Source: Taeniopygia guttata (Eukaryota > Chordata > Aves > Passeriformes > Estrildidae). Taken from it: 64,000 nt of DNA. The stretch covers positions 67,594,014-67,658,013 of the forward strand of contig NC_133063.1 in assembly GCF_048771995.1 (NCBI RefSeq), given 5' to 3'. The notes under the pieces were generated by a model, which was given only the letters and a program-made list of their open reading frames with translations, searched no databases and was not told the DNA's origin. Position numbers and translations under genes: made by a program. Shown piece after piece: positions 23,456 through 36,577 of the stretch; the stretch's first letter is position 1; each line of letters starts with the position of its first letter.

Positions 23456-26400
23456 TAAAAAAACCCTCCTGTTTAAAAAACAGTAACCAATAGAGCAATT
23501 TTCTAGGCCAATGTTGTCACTTCAGTGTTTTATCAAAACTCCCTTTTTTTCCTTTGAAGATATGTCAGGAGTTAAGCTCTTAAGGTAGGAATAACTCAGC
23601 TAATTTCTATGCCCTACTTAAAAATCATGACAGCAGCAGCTGCGGATCTGACTTCCAGGTCCATGTAAAACACCTCTTAGAGAGACCAGAGTGGGCGGCT
23701 GGGGAAGGCTGAGAGAGGGGCTGGGCACAGCACAGTGCTCCCACAGGACTGTGGGAGCCAGGAATCAGCCTGAAGAGAGCTGGGTCGCTGGAGCAGGCTG
23801 CTAGCCTCTGTGCACCACAAGAGGCAAAACCTTGACCTGCCAGAAACAAGCACAGAAGCTTAACAGAAATACCACCAGGAGAAAGATCAAACCAGCAAGC
23901 CTAAGGAAAGATCAGAAGACAGTGAGAAGTCTAGGAAAGAGAACCCTCCCTGCTGGGACCTTGGGCCAAGGGCATTGCAGAGCTCAGCCACTTTCCTTCT
24001 CCCCTGAGACCACCTGCCCTCAAGACCAGCAATGTCTGCTGAGGTCCCTTGGGGCCTCTTTGTTTACAGGCAACAAACACTAGCATGGCTCCAGACACCC
24101 AGCTGCTGCAAAAGCGTCAGACCAGCTCCAGATGCTCCCTCATTTCCTTCCTCCTCCCTCATTCATACTCTAGTGATACCAGTCATTATCACCTGTCAGC
24201 TCTCCTTCATCAGGCCTCCTCCTGCTCATTATCACTATCTTCCCAGTTCTCCTCCTTCCCCCACACCTCTTAGCAATGAGCAAAGTGCAGTATGATAGTG
24301 TCCAGTATACAAATCCTTAAGCACAGTTTGTCCCTGTTGTGTGGCCGCCAGGAGCAGGTAGATACCTGTTGGAAAAAGCCACATTCCTTCGAGGAGCTGG
24401 AGCCTCCAAACAGATACTTTCCAACAGGGGCCTCTGGCAAAGGTGAAAATATAGTATGGAGCTTCCAAAAACCTAACATAAAAATGTTTTGGAAATATAT
24501 AAAAAGTAAAGTGCAGTCATTGCCAGGGAGAATAAACTAGAAATCATCCAGTGCTGTAAAAAATAAAAAGCTTAGGGGAGAAAAACAATTTCAAAGCAAG
24601 TGCTGTGTTAGCAAAAAAGAGATAAGGTTCAACAAGGCACCAAAAGGGAAACAGGGATTTACAATAAAAGAAAAACAGGTATTGTGGGTAGCCAGAAGAC
24701 TAGCAGTTAGCAGGACTACAGACCTAGTCACTCAACATATCTGGGAAATGTTATAGCTGAGTGTCCTTCTTCATTAGGAAGTCTAAATATTTGCACTCTT
24801 CACATATAAACCCATCAGCTCTTTGAAACAAAGACTACATGCATGCAAACATAAAACACCATCAATACTCAGACATTAAGAAGAGTAACAAAATGTTCTG
24901 CATGGCTCCCAAAGAGCAGGTAACTTCACCAGAAACTTATCTAGAAAAACATCATTAGTTCTTGCAAAAATGTTACCAGAAGAAAATTCTGCTTCTATTA
25001 GGAAGGATGGCCTTTCACTTCCCTTTGCAATTGGCAGCCATCTATTTTTGGTTCAGAAATACATAATGTTAAGACCATAAATCTCAGTGACAAGACTATG
25101 GTCTCATGCTTCTGTGGACAGCTGGCCACCTGCCCTCACAGTAGCAGTGAATTTTGTCATGCACCAACAAGATTTTCATCATTGATCTGTGCATTCAAAC
25201 CTGATGGCATTTGCAGAAGCCTTATCCACAGTCCCCCTGACTGCAGCAAATCCCAGAAGATTTGGACTCCTAGGTCAGCTCTGTGCCTGCTCAAGTAACA
25301 TTTGCTGCTGTCAGCAGAGGATGCACTCCCACCACAGCCTATCTCACATGAATAAGAAACAAGAGCCACAACAGTTTGTGTACCTGCAGTTAAAAGCCTT
25401 TTGCAGTATCCTTCAGCCGTTAAAACATGTGTGGTCCTGTTTCTTAGAATCTGTGTAAGCAGGGTACTCTGTATAGTCATATGACAGGAGGGAGGCTACA
25501 GAGCCATTTTAGTTCCCCTTCAACAGCCACAGAAGCTTTTAATTGCAGGCAATAGTCCACAGGGAGTACAATACTCCTTGTCTGTCCCTGTACTGAAGCA
25601 GGTGCTGTTTACCATTCTCACCTTCCCTTAGGAATTTTTCAAAAGGAAAATAGCAGCCTCCTTGAACCAAGCCTGTAGAAAATAGGTTGATGAGGATATG
25701 AGTATCCGATGCCATCTCTTGTCTCTTCTCTTATCAATTTGAAAGTAGTTTTAGATAAATCTAGGAAGTTACAGGTTTTGAGTATCTACAGCTGATTTCA
25801 GCAACTTCCCTGACTGCACTTCATGTCAGATCCTGAGCTGTGCCCATTGCCACAAAAGTAGCCTGATATAATTCTATGACACTTCATCTTTGATAGTTTT
25901 ACTAATATTCTTTATAGTAAACTGCCTTCACTGCAGGGTAACAGGAGTTAAGAGCCTTACCTTCTCTGTGTATTCTGAATTCAAAAAACTGCTTTGATTC
26001 CATGGGGAATACAGGATTTTCTATCTTGCCAGATTTCTTTTCCCTTCTACAATCAATGAAAAATTCTTGACTGACTATCCTATAAATTCAATTTTTAAAG
26101 AAAAGTACAGACCTTCTATTCTATGTTTTACACAGCTGTTGGTATAATATTGGCTGTGTTTTATATTTGCGTGTCTGAGGGGCAGTTCAGCTGGTAGCAG
26201 TCTAGTTACTACTCTGTATGTAGAAAAAATGTATGTACATGCAGAATAAAAGGTTGAAAATACTCTTTAAAGGGAGAATGGTTGGTTTCCATTTCTCATT
26301 GAAAAAACAGCAGTCCTTTGTGGAGAAGCCTTTCTTACTAAGAAGTGTTAGAACAGTATTTAATAGGTCTTTTACAACACAAGTGTTTGGGAATTCAGAA

Positions 26401-29400
26401 ACCCCCCACTGCCTGACTAAGCAGGCAAGGAGGCTCTCCCAATGACTGCCCCACTCAACTTACAAAGCAACTCCCTGATGATGGGGAAAAAATATGCTAA
26501 GAATAAATTCTAAACATTTCACTGAGGTTTCAGCTACGATTTATTTTTGTCCTTTGAAACAACCTTGTTTTTGAAACAAAACCTTTCTCTCTGGAAAACA
26601 CATTTTCCCCTGAGAAACACCAAAGCAAAGCAGGTAAAGAATTTTAATAAATTATTGCATAGCAAGTGCTGTACCAGGCTAGACCAGATCTTCATCTCAT
26701 CTTGTGTCCCATCATTGGCAAATATCAAAATCCAGTGCTCAGGGCAGGGCAGAGTGAGTGTGTTGAGAATCTGTCCCTGAAAGCTGTCCTGGGAGGAAGT
26801 GGCAGCACAGGGTGTTGTCAGTCAAGGCAGCTGGGTTTGTCATTAGCAGCTTCCAGTGACTTTTATTTAGAGAAGCTCAGTGCCTTTTACATTACTGTGG
26901 GAATGTAGCACCTATCTGCTGCTACTACTTGTACCCAGGAGCTTCCACACTCAGCTGCAGGTCACATGAAGATCCACATTCCTGTGGCACAGCATGTGAT
27001 TAAAAAGACATAGAGCTCTTTTTCCTCTGCCCACATACCGGTGTCTTTCAGTGTCTACAGAGCCCTCTCAACAACACCCTGCCAGCTCGTCTCCAAGGTG
27101 AAACCTTCTCATTCCTTGGGCAGTGGCTGCCCTTCCTCTGGTCATCCCCTGCCTCTGATTTGGCTTCTCTAATTTCTGCCATATCCACGTTGACACATGG
27201 AAACAGAATTTGGCAGAATAACCAGCATGTGGAGACATCAGGAATTACACAGCATCACAGATATGCATTACACAGCATAAGCAGATATGTCCTAACCTCC
27301 TTCCTAGTAACTCTATTTTTAATACCATGCTAATTTACATTTTCTGGACTGCGTCTGGCTTTTTATGTTTTCAAAGACCTAATCCAAAACCACCATCTCC
27401 CTTCCAAGTGGATATAGCAATAGTGTCTTCAGTCCAGAAACTAAGGAACTAAACTGCCACTTCCCTATAAAAAGTTCAGATTTTTATCAATCCAGAATAT
27501 GTCCATAAAGAAGGGGAGGCTTTGCTAAAAGAAAATCCCAAAAGCTTGTTCAGGAAGGAAACTTTCACAGACACTACACTAAACTATGAAGTTCATTGCA
27601 CCTGATCTTTCACAGCATTTATTTCTATCCCAAGCAAAACTGTGCTTCTCCCAGCATCACTGAACAAACTGGGTTCCCTACACAGGACACAGCTTCTGCC
27701 TCTTCCGTCATTCCCCCAACTAGCACTGTGCCTGTCATGTTGTTAATTAGCCCATAGCATGATTAGTCAGGTCAGACATATTGTAAATTGAGTTCTAGAG
27801 ATTTTTAAATCCTGATATTTGAGTTAACCTTTAATTAAAATATTTATAAGCAAAAAACATCCTCTCTGAGCACACTGCACCAGACAAGATGCTGAAAATT
27901 AATTGGCCTAATAAAAGTTAAGGACTACAAAACAGTGAGAATCAGAAAAAAGGACAGCAGACACTGTTTTAATGATAAGCTGCCCTAAGTTTACAGAGAG
28001 GAGACATCAACAGGAAAGCTGCAGTATCTCCACAAGTCAGTATTTTTTTTCTGTAAAAGGTGAAAACAGTAACTACTGTTCAGCCAATAGGTCAAGAGAA
28101 AACAAATATGTTTGAAAGGGTAAGTGAAAAGAGTAACATGGAACATTTCTAAAAATACTACTGATGTTAATAGAAACACATGAGCTAGCACTTTAGCAAC
28201 AGAGAGAAGACTCAGCAGCTTCTGTTTTTTTCTAACCCCACCTTCCTTTGTGGTGCTCAGTATTGATCTGAGGCATTTGTAAGGCTTTACCATTTCATTT
28301 CTTTCCACATAAATCAACAAATTTTAGCAAAATCCTTCATGCACTTTTAAGAGTTCCTGGCATATCTGCATTTTTGTGTAAAAATAGCAAGCATGGGTAT
28401 TTTTAAAATTTTAGTTATTTCAGTTCCTGTAATGAGCAGCATTTTTAGTTCCTAGGCAGTTTTGTTGTTGTTTGAGAAATAAAAAGGAAATTTTCAAATA
28501 CTAATCTGCCATTTAGAGTCTGTGTCTTGCTCAAGAGAAAACACTGCCTATTACCTTGGACATATATGCTTTGAAAAATTTTTGCGTATCTCTAAACCCC
28601 AGCAAGAGATGAAAATACAGTTCAGGTTGTGACTGGTTGATTTATTTGATCTTTTCTGTAAAGGAGGTGCCATGGACCAGAGGACAAGCATTGGCCTTGT
28701 GCTTGTTCCAGACTTTCATGTAGGTTTTTAAAGGCTGAGTATACTATGGGCCTGAACCTTCTTGGCCTGGCGGAGTTGGCCCTCACCATTTCACTGACTT
28801 GGCTGATATTCTGTCTTTGACTGAAGCTTGTAGCTCTATTTTGCTCAAAAGACTCAGGCCAGATACACAGACAAACGATATGGGCAAAAGAGCCGAGCAT
28901 GCGACTCATCAGTGGTTATCCATCATCCAGCTGCACATTCTTACTGCTTGCTCTAAGAGCAAGGTGGCTTACAACTACCACAGGCAAGCCATTACATGTG
29001 CCTGTGATGGTTAGAATCTCTCTAAGGTTTGTATTCATTTCTCAATGCATCTATTTATAGGTGAAAAATAATCTCTGTATTTTTAGAGACACATTTGCTG
29101 GACCCTTTTAGTGACAGCAGCCAGAGCGAAAATAGCCATCCACTTGCAAAGCAAGGGAGTTTAGTCCATACTCTTCAGCCAAGACGGTGGTTTTTTGCAC
29201 ATATTGAAATTCCATCTTAAGAGCACAGACTATGCAGAAAAAGCAGGTGTCTCATTGCAATGACACCCCTGTAACTGCTGTGCAGACTCCTGCCATGAAG
29301 GCAGAGATACATAAGAAGTGTAACCAAAAGCCAAAGAGAAAATTATGTAGTGGGTAGAGAATAACTTTGGGTAAAAACAAGGTTAAAGCTAAGGTGTCCT

Positions 29401-31168
29401 TGTGTCACATCTGGTTGCTTTTACTTAGGAACAAATTGCAGTAAATTTTGTAGAAAAAGCCTGATGCTGTGAACACACATGTATCAATCTGTGAAAGGCA
29501 ATAGGATGACTTTTCTGAGAAAGGTGTGAAGTCTAACCATCAGTCTAGAATTTTCTTTCTTTCAGAGCTAATAATAAGGAGAACAAAGACAAGAGAACAT
29601 CTTTTTACAGAGATAAAGCATGGGGAAAAGGAATTCTTTCTTTCTTCAGGAATTTCCTTTGAAACATGACATTTGTGATGACATGTTACATGTTTAAATG
29701 CATGTGGAGTTGAAAAACACACATGTGTTATATATGAAAAATGTATAGATATTAGTCATGATGGGGTATTGTTACCTTCCCTTGCAAGGTACCTGCTACT
29801 TCTCGATGAAGTCCTAGAGAAAATGTATTGGATTTTAATTTATTCCTACTAGAAAGGATAAAAGGCACTAGGTAACCCAGATTTAGTTTGAAAACTTTGT
29901 GTTTATTTAAAATTATCTTAAAAAAGAGTATGATAAAGAAGATAAAAGCTAAAAACTCTAGAAAACAAGGAGGGCAACAAACAACAGCATCAGTTTGGGA
30001 GGTAACTGAAAAGCATTATCAAAAAGAGAATCTAAAGAAGATTAGAGGTTCTTAACTGATAATAAAAACTTTAGGAGGCTGTACAGTGACAATCTTAAAG
30101 GAAAGTTAGACCCAAACACTTCTCTGAAGGGGTGCTTTTTACTTCCTATCTCTTTGCCACTAGCTTCTTCTCCTCTCTCTTATCACTGCTTTGCTAATGA
30201 GAGACCATCTCCCATCATTTTGTTCCTGTCACTGTCTCTGACTGCTATCTGGTATGCCATATATTTAATGTAATTTAATTAATCCTCTTTAACTGCAGAA
30301 ACTGAAATACTGCCCACTGGTGATTATTCCCATTTTCCCTCTCTCTACACTGTAAACTTAGCTAACAAGTTTTCACAGAGGACTCTTCCATGGAAAGAAA
30401 ACCCATAAAAATTACATAAGTAAATTAGCGAGCCAGCAGATTTAGAGATTCACATGTGGATAACCACCATGGTTTGTTTATATTAAAGGGGTTCATGCTG
30501 GTGGGAGCTGCAAAAGCTGATTGACAGAAGTAAGAGTGATTTTTAGCAGTCGAGGTGCAGGCATTAGATGGTCTGTAATTTTGAGGTTGCTCTGAAAGGT
30601 GAGATGATTGATCGATAAACAGACAGATATAAATAGACATGTAGATCCTCTCTCTGTGCTCATATTTATCATATTTCCACCTGCGGCTTGGTGTGATCTT
30701 GCTTCATCACTTTCCCTGTAGATTAATTTCTGTATCTCAGAAATCTTGTGTAAACCGATCTGTGAGAAGTTAGAGACACACTTCTCCACTATTTCATAAG
30801 GTCCTTTTTCCTTACTGTCTTCTTCCCTAGTGCACAGCACAAGATTCATTCCTGCTTCAGAAACTTGTGTCACAGTCTGGTGAACTCTCAGACTGAATTT
30901 GGCCACTGAGACATCTAGCTGCAGATATGTCACTGCTCTGAAGGAAAATTACACCTATGCCGTACCATGATTTGTCTTCAGGTGCATTCAGAGTGTTAAA
31001 ATCCAGCTCCACAACTATGACAGCTTTGCTGTGCACCTCCTGCACTGAGGATGGTAGAAAACGTTTGTGAATTTAAGTAGAAAATAAGTAAATTTAATTT
31101 TTAAGTAAGAAAGTGAAATACCTTGTACATGTAAGGTCTAAAGTGGCATAGTGGCTCATATGTTCATA
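23456..31168. other. Long unique stretch, no gene seen
   Basis: About 7.7 kb with no repeat or gene I recognise. A candidate stem-loop lies at 24365-24428 (11-bp perfect arms CCTGTTGGAAA/TTTCCAACAGG, 42-base spacer). On the minus strand, CTACCATCCTCAG at about 31057-31045 is a good splice-acceptor context followed by a 61-codon open stretch (see findings). The 23630-23850 part is GC-richer, with nothing identifiable. Open frames of up to 146 codons (30493-30933, minus) have no recognised domain. Confidence 0.45.
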
Positions 31169-31395
31169 CAGAGAATCGCAGAAGTGTTGGATAGGATGGC
31201 ACCCTGGAGATCTTTCCTCTGATACACAGCCTGAGGCAGGACTTTCTCCGTATCTCTGACAGGTTGGTGGGGCTTTGCCTAGCCAAGCCTTTAAAGACTG
31301 TAAGGTTGGAGACCCCTCTGTGAAGTGCTACATCCTCTCCTAGGAGAAGGATGCCCATCCTGAGTTTGCAAGCTGCAACACTGAGCCTCACCTCA
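31169..31395 (-). mobile_element. CR1: CR1 LINE, diverged 3' fragment
   Basis: Plus-strand GAGAATCGCAGAAGTGTTGG, GGCACCCTGGAGATCTTTCC, GCAGGACTTTCTCCGTATCT, GGGGCTTTGCCTAGCCAAGC, CTTTAAAGACTGTAAGGTTG and GGAGACCCCTCTGTGAAGTG match, in order, a CR1 variant whose 3' end reads 'cacagaagtgttgg...gggcacctctggagatcatct...cagggctttgtctagc...ggagaccccac'. Similarity is lost near 31395; more of the element may continue to about 31590 but cannot be followed by eye. Confidence 0.7.
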
Positions 31396-34300
31396 CTGGT
31401 TGCTGTATGGCCTTGGCAGTCACCCTTTGCACACTGCAGCCAATTCTTAGACTGTACTGCTGACTCCTCTTTGCAGACTCATCTCCTTCCATCTTTCCAT
31501 GTGCCTTAGGACTTGAAGTCTCATCTAGACCCTCAGAGGTACCTCTTGTTCTCCTTTCACAGCACCCTGAGTGCACCCTCACCCACAGCTTTATAAACAG
31601 TGTTCATACCTCCCCATAGTGCTATGGCTGTGATATCTAGTATGTGATGTGCCTTCATTATGTAACGCGCACTGTAGAGGACGGTAGGAAAAATCTGAGA
31701 GACTGGAATTTATTTAGCACAATTATGAGTTATTTTCATACAAGCCGTACTTGCTGACAGGAATGTTTTCGCTGCTGTTACTTTCTTCCTAAAGTTCATC
31801 AGACACAGGAAAAGCACGAAAAGTTTTTTTTGCAGAAGTGATTGGGAGTTTTCTAAAACTTGTTAGGAACATAGATAAAACCATTCACAGCCATCGTTCT
31901 CTTGTATTTTTAAATCAGAATGGGACATGTCTTGACATGACTTCTAAAAACCAAAATTCTTTAGCTAGGTAGTACTCAGGGGAGTCCATATTTCATGGGC
32001 ATGGGAATTCCAAGAGCTACAGCTGAAGCAAAGTTATTATCTTTGGTTGGTTTTGAAAATTTGGGATGAGAACGTATTGATAAAATTTTTCTAGTGACTG
32101 ATCCCTAACTGATTAATTACTTCAGTTCCAAAAACTGGGAGCTTTGGAGAAAAATAGAGGGATCTTGGAAAGTACTGTTTGAAATGCATAGTTAGAGGGC
32201 TGCTGAAGGTGTAGGAGGCTGTTCTCAAATGCAGAACTAGGCTATTGCATGCATTGGACACGCTTACAACTTTGTGAAATCTCAGCACCTTTCCAACTAA
32301 TATTGCACATCATGGTGCTTCTTTATCTTCAACAAAAGCTTATGAAGATTTCTAAAACAATTGTGCAATTCCTGTACATTGCTCATTAACCTTCATGTTT
32401 GCTTGGCAGAAGTAGCAACCCTGACTGAAGTAGAGGTGCTGGTCAAATGAAAGGTAATCACAATACTTGTGTTTATGGAAAACTTGAGCACCAGCAGCAA
32501 GATACAAACCCTTGATAGTAGTTTTCAGGCATGAATTCAAGCTAGGTGTTACAGACTGCACACATGGTCCCAGTGGAGAAAAACCTTCCATAAAAATCTG
32601 TTCCTCAAGACAGTAAAAAAAAAAAAAAAAATCTGTTAATTCCCCATTCCAGCAGAATGTGAATATCATGTCAGCTTCCTGGACCTGCATGCCAGATGTG
32701 AGCATGTCACAACTGCTCTGTATCCTGTTTGATGTTGCCTGTCAGAAATGAAAACCTGTCAAGTCCTCCTTTGGGCAGGTATGTGTGAGTGTGTGCAGCG
32801 TGTGCATGCACACATATGGAAACTTTTGCTGGACACATGCACACATTGAGTTTTAAGTCTACCAGAAATGTTTCCAGGGCAGAAAGAAAGCAAGCCATTT
32901 TCACTTGAAACACTTGCCTTCATGTGTTATTGAATTAAATGTAATTTTGTGAATGTTTCATGGTCAGAATCTCATATCAGTGGTTTTCTTTCCCCCAGAT
33001 ATGTTAGTAAGATTCCACATAGTACAGAAAATGATTTTGCAACACTTAAACAGTCTGTTGAGATGATTTTTCCTGTTGACTTCAGTTAAATTTAGATTGC
33101 AATTTCCTTTCTAGAAGATGAATTTACCTTTGTCATTGAGAATGAATTTGGGCTTATCAATGCTTCTATACATCAGGGCTCCAACACCTTTGAAGAGGCT
33201 ACAACAAGTTCCCTAAATTCAGTGCTTATTGAATAAGTGCATTTGTTCCTAAGGAAAGGACACTGAAAGAAAAAAAAATGAAAGAAAAGAAAATAGGGCA
33301 GCAATGTGGAAAGGATATCCACAAGTCATGGCCAGGTCTCAGGAATTTACACTGTTACCTGCTGTGGGAAATTAAAAACATGGGATGGCAGCATGTGCTT
33401 GCCTCTCTGTAGCCACACTTACAAATGTGTAAAAGTGATTTGCTTGCAAGAAGTGCATGATTAAAGTAGAATATCCCAGGGCTTTTAAAAATAATTTTAG
33501 GCTGGGATTTTCATGGATCAAGAGAAATAGACAAGTGCACTCTAGATTTTGTAATTCTGGTAGGGTAAATTTAAAAACAAAAGAAAGAAATTACAACATT
33601 TTTGCTTTTGTGAAAAGATCATTCAATATAGCCGCACATTAGTTGTGTGAAACGTTCATACTAAATTCACAATATTTTAAGGTTAGAAGATGCGACTTGC
33701 TAGTGCAAAATACATTGCTAATCAGTTTGTCCTTGGCATAATTCATGTATCAGTTGTGGATGCTATACCACACAGGTAACCTCTCAGAAATCATGGCTTT
33801 ACTAATCTATGTGTATAATTACAGCCTTTGTCTCCTCTGACAGGCATTATGTTGTCAGGCCAGGCAGCAGCTTGCTGATGAACTCATAAAAGAGCAACAA
33901 TATGTAGTCTCAGACAGCTATAAGATCCAGCCCCACCATGGATTGCCAAGATTATTTAATAGACTGTTAAACACATTTTAAATTCTAGCTACAATTGTGA
34001 TTTAAAATTTATTTTACAAATATGTTTTTGTTACTAGTCTTTCAACTAAAAACTTCAATTTTTTTTCATCAAGGAAAGAACCAGCACTTCCATCTAGAGT
34101 TCCTGGAGAAGGGTGTACCAAGGAGCACACCCTGTGTACTCTGCCTCCATCAGGGCAGTGAAGCTACATGATACCCAAAATACTGTCAGGAAATGGAGGG
34201 GCTGGGCCCTGAGACCTGGTCGGGAGCAAAGGACTGGAGGCAGAATACCTGAAAGTGCTGACTTTTCAGTAGGATTTCCCCCAGGCAATCATCCACCTTA

Positions 34301-36276
34301 CTGGGAGCAAATAGCTAAGAGACATGCTTAAAGTCCAGGCAAGAACTGAAATATCACACCTGGTTCTAATTTCTTCATAAAGAATAAAATATACTCTCTG
34401 GTCTAAACTAAACATACACATAAATATACCAGTAAAAGCAGATGGTTAAAGTGGGTGTAATCTCCTTAATACAAATGAGAGCTACCATTCTCTGTGCAAA
34501 GCCAAACATCCCTGCCATGCTGCAGTTATGTAAGGTTTACCTCATGGTTGGTGGGGGATGAGGGGGAGAGCATGATAGCAGGACAGCTATCCATGAAAAA
34601 AATGAAACATTTTAACTGTGTCAAATAGATCATAGCCCAATACTACAGAATGGAGTATGCCAAACTAGCTATCAGAATAGTACAAAAGTCAGAGAAACAG
34701 TACTATACTTCACAATGACACAGAGGTCATGAAGCTCATTTGCTTTAAATAATAAGATGTATTTCTGAATAACACCCTTTTAGCTGCCCACTGTGCCTAT
34801 GCTGACTCAGATCAGTGATCATGAACCTATTTTCCCAGGAGGTAACTTTTCAGTAAGTCACTTCTGTGTGAAATGTCACTTGTAAATGAGGAAGGAAATC
34901 TATTTAGCCATACATTTGATGGGAGATAAATTGCTGGGGGTGTTATTTTTGTAGTTGCTCTCTCTACACAGCCCAGGTAGGAGACAAAGCAGGACATATC
35001 TCTTATAGACTCAGTGCAATAAAGTGTAAATAATTAAAAGCTTTTTGGTATTATCCTGCCTTCTTTTAAAACATGTCTTCAATAATTCAATTTTTTTTTC
35101 TTGGAAGTGTTTTGTTACACATCTTCAGTAACTTCCACAGTTTTCTTGGTTAACTTTGGGATAGCATGATTTACTCTATACATGCATGTTCATTGCTGTG
35201 TTACTGTTTGTATGCTGGGGGAATTTTAATTTTCGTCTCCCATACTCATAATTTTCCACATCACATGTGAATCATCACATCTTCTGCCTCTATTAGCCAC
35301 TGTTAGCAACAGTAGGTAACACAATCACGGTGTTCACTCTTTTAAGTAGGATTAAGACTCAAGGCCTGCAGTTTCTTCCTTCTTTTTACAGTGTGTCCTT
35401 GCTGTCCCTGGAGAATTCAGCCTGTCCCTCTGGGTGCCACAGAGCGCTTCTCTGATTCTCAGGTGATGTATCATATAGTCAACATCTTTCATGGGACCAG
35501 ACTACCCCAATTATTACCCTCATGACCTATTAAAAACAAAACAAAATCAAAAAACTATACGACACCACCCAACACCCGGTCCCTTGCCCTCCCCGAACTT
35601 TGAAATGGTTTATTGTTCTTGTAAAATGTTATCACTTTTTAAACTTAAAAATTTTGAGGGAGATCTTTTCTAGGCTAGAAAACTCATTTTTGGCTAAAAA
35701 TGTCTCATGTATGGTCTGTAGAAATACGTATTTCCTTCATTCATCTTTATGGCTTGATTTGTATGCCCGTTTCTGCTCTTATTTTGGTCACAAAATCTAC
35801 TGCTTAAACAAATAATAGTGGGCTCAATCCCTGAAAGTTTCATTTGAAACACTTTTATTTTTAGGCTATTTTTACTATATTTTTCATGCCCATTAATTGA
35901 TTCAGTTTTGTGCTTCTTTGGATAGAAATGTTTTGTTGCTTTAGTACTTCAGAATGAGTTTCTTTTGCTGAAGCTTTCTTAATCTTAAAAGACAGTTTCC
36001 AAAAAAACATGAAGGAATAATACTGAAGAGGGTAATTGTGGAGACAGAAGATAGGAGATTCAGAGTAAAAATGGTTTCAAAATAAAATCTTCAAACCATT
36101 GAAGGAAATTGATTGCTTCTCACACTTTGTAATTAGCACTTCACTAACCTTTGGGAAAAAGAGACCCAGAGCAAGGCAAGATTCATATTCCAAAGACAGA
36201 AATAGGAAACATTCATGATTTTCCTATAATGTCTCATTTACATTTTTGCTGTATTTCATAATGTGCCTTGGATATT
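31396..36276. other. Unique sequence, no gene seen
   Basis: Holds an A17 run at 32615-32631, a 20-bp purine/pyrimidine-alternating stretch centred on a 14-bp perfect palindrome GTGTGCATGCACAC (32800-32813), and otherwise AT-rich unique DNA. The 34090-34330 part is GC-richer and open on both strands for 64-72 codons, with no recognisable protein. Confidence 0.45.
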
Positions 36277-36577
36277 TCTGTTATAGTTTGCCGTTGCAAT
36301 CATTTTGTCATATTATATTTGGTAATAATTTCTAATAATATAAATAGTATATTATATTTATCTACCTAGATCTGTCTGTGTGTTTATATTGATGTGCATT
36401 ATTTATATATACATATATAAATAATATACTATTTATATATGTATAAATATATACATATATTTATATATGTATATATTTATACATATATAAATAGTATATA
36501 AATATACTATTTATATTATTAGAAATTATTACCAAATATAATATGACAAAATGATTGCAACGGCAAACTATAACAGA
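36277..36577. repeat. Compound palindrome with perfect 77-bp arms
   Basis: Positions 36277-36353 and 36501-36577 are exact reverse complements over 77 bases (outer ends TCTGTTATAGTTTGCCG and CGGCAAACTATAACAGA). Between them lie about 70 bp of non-palindromic AT-rich spacer (36354-36423) and a second, inner palindrome (36424-36499). The outer 50 bases of each arm are ordinary unique sequence, so this is a true inverted duplication rather than a chance product of AT repeats. It could extrude as a cruciform or give a long hairpin RNA. No transposon termini or target-site duplications are seen. A fold-back assembly artefact must also be considered. Confidence 0.95.
36424..36499. repeat. Inner AT palindrome, 37-bp perfect arms
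   Basis: Arms 36424-36460 and 36463-36499 are perfect reverse complements, separated only by TT. Composed almost wholly of A and T (TATACTATTTATATATG...), it lies one base from the right outer arm but 70 bases from the left one, so the compound structure is asymmetric. Confidence 0.93.
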
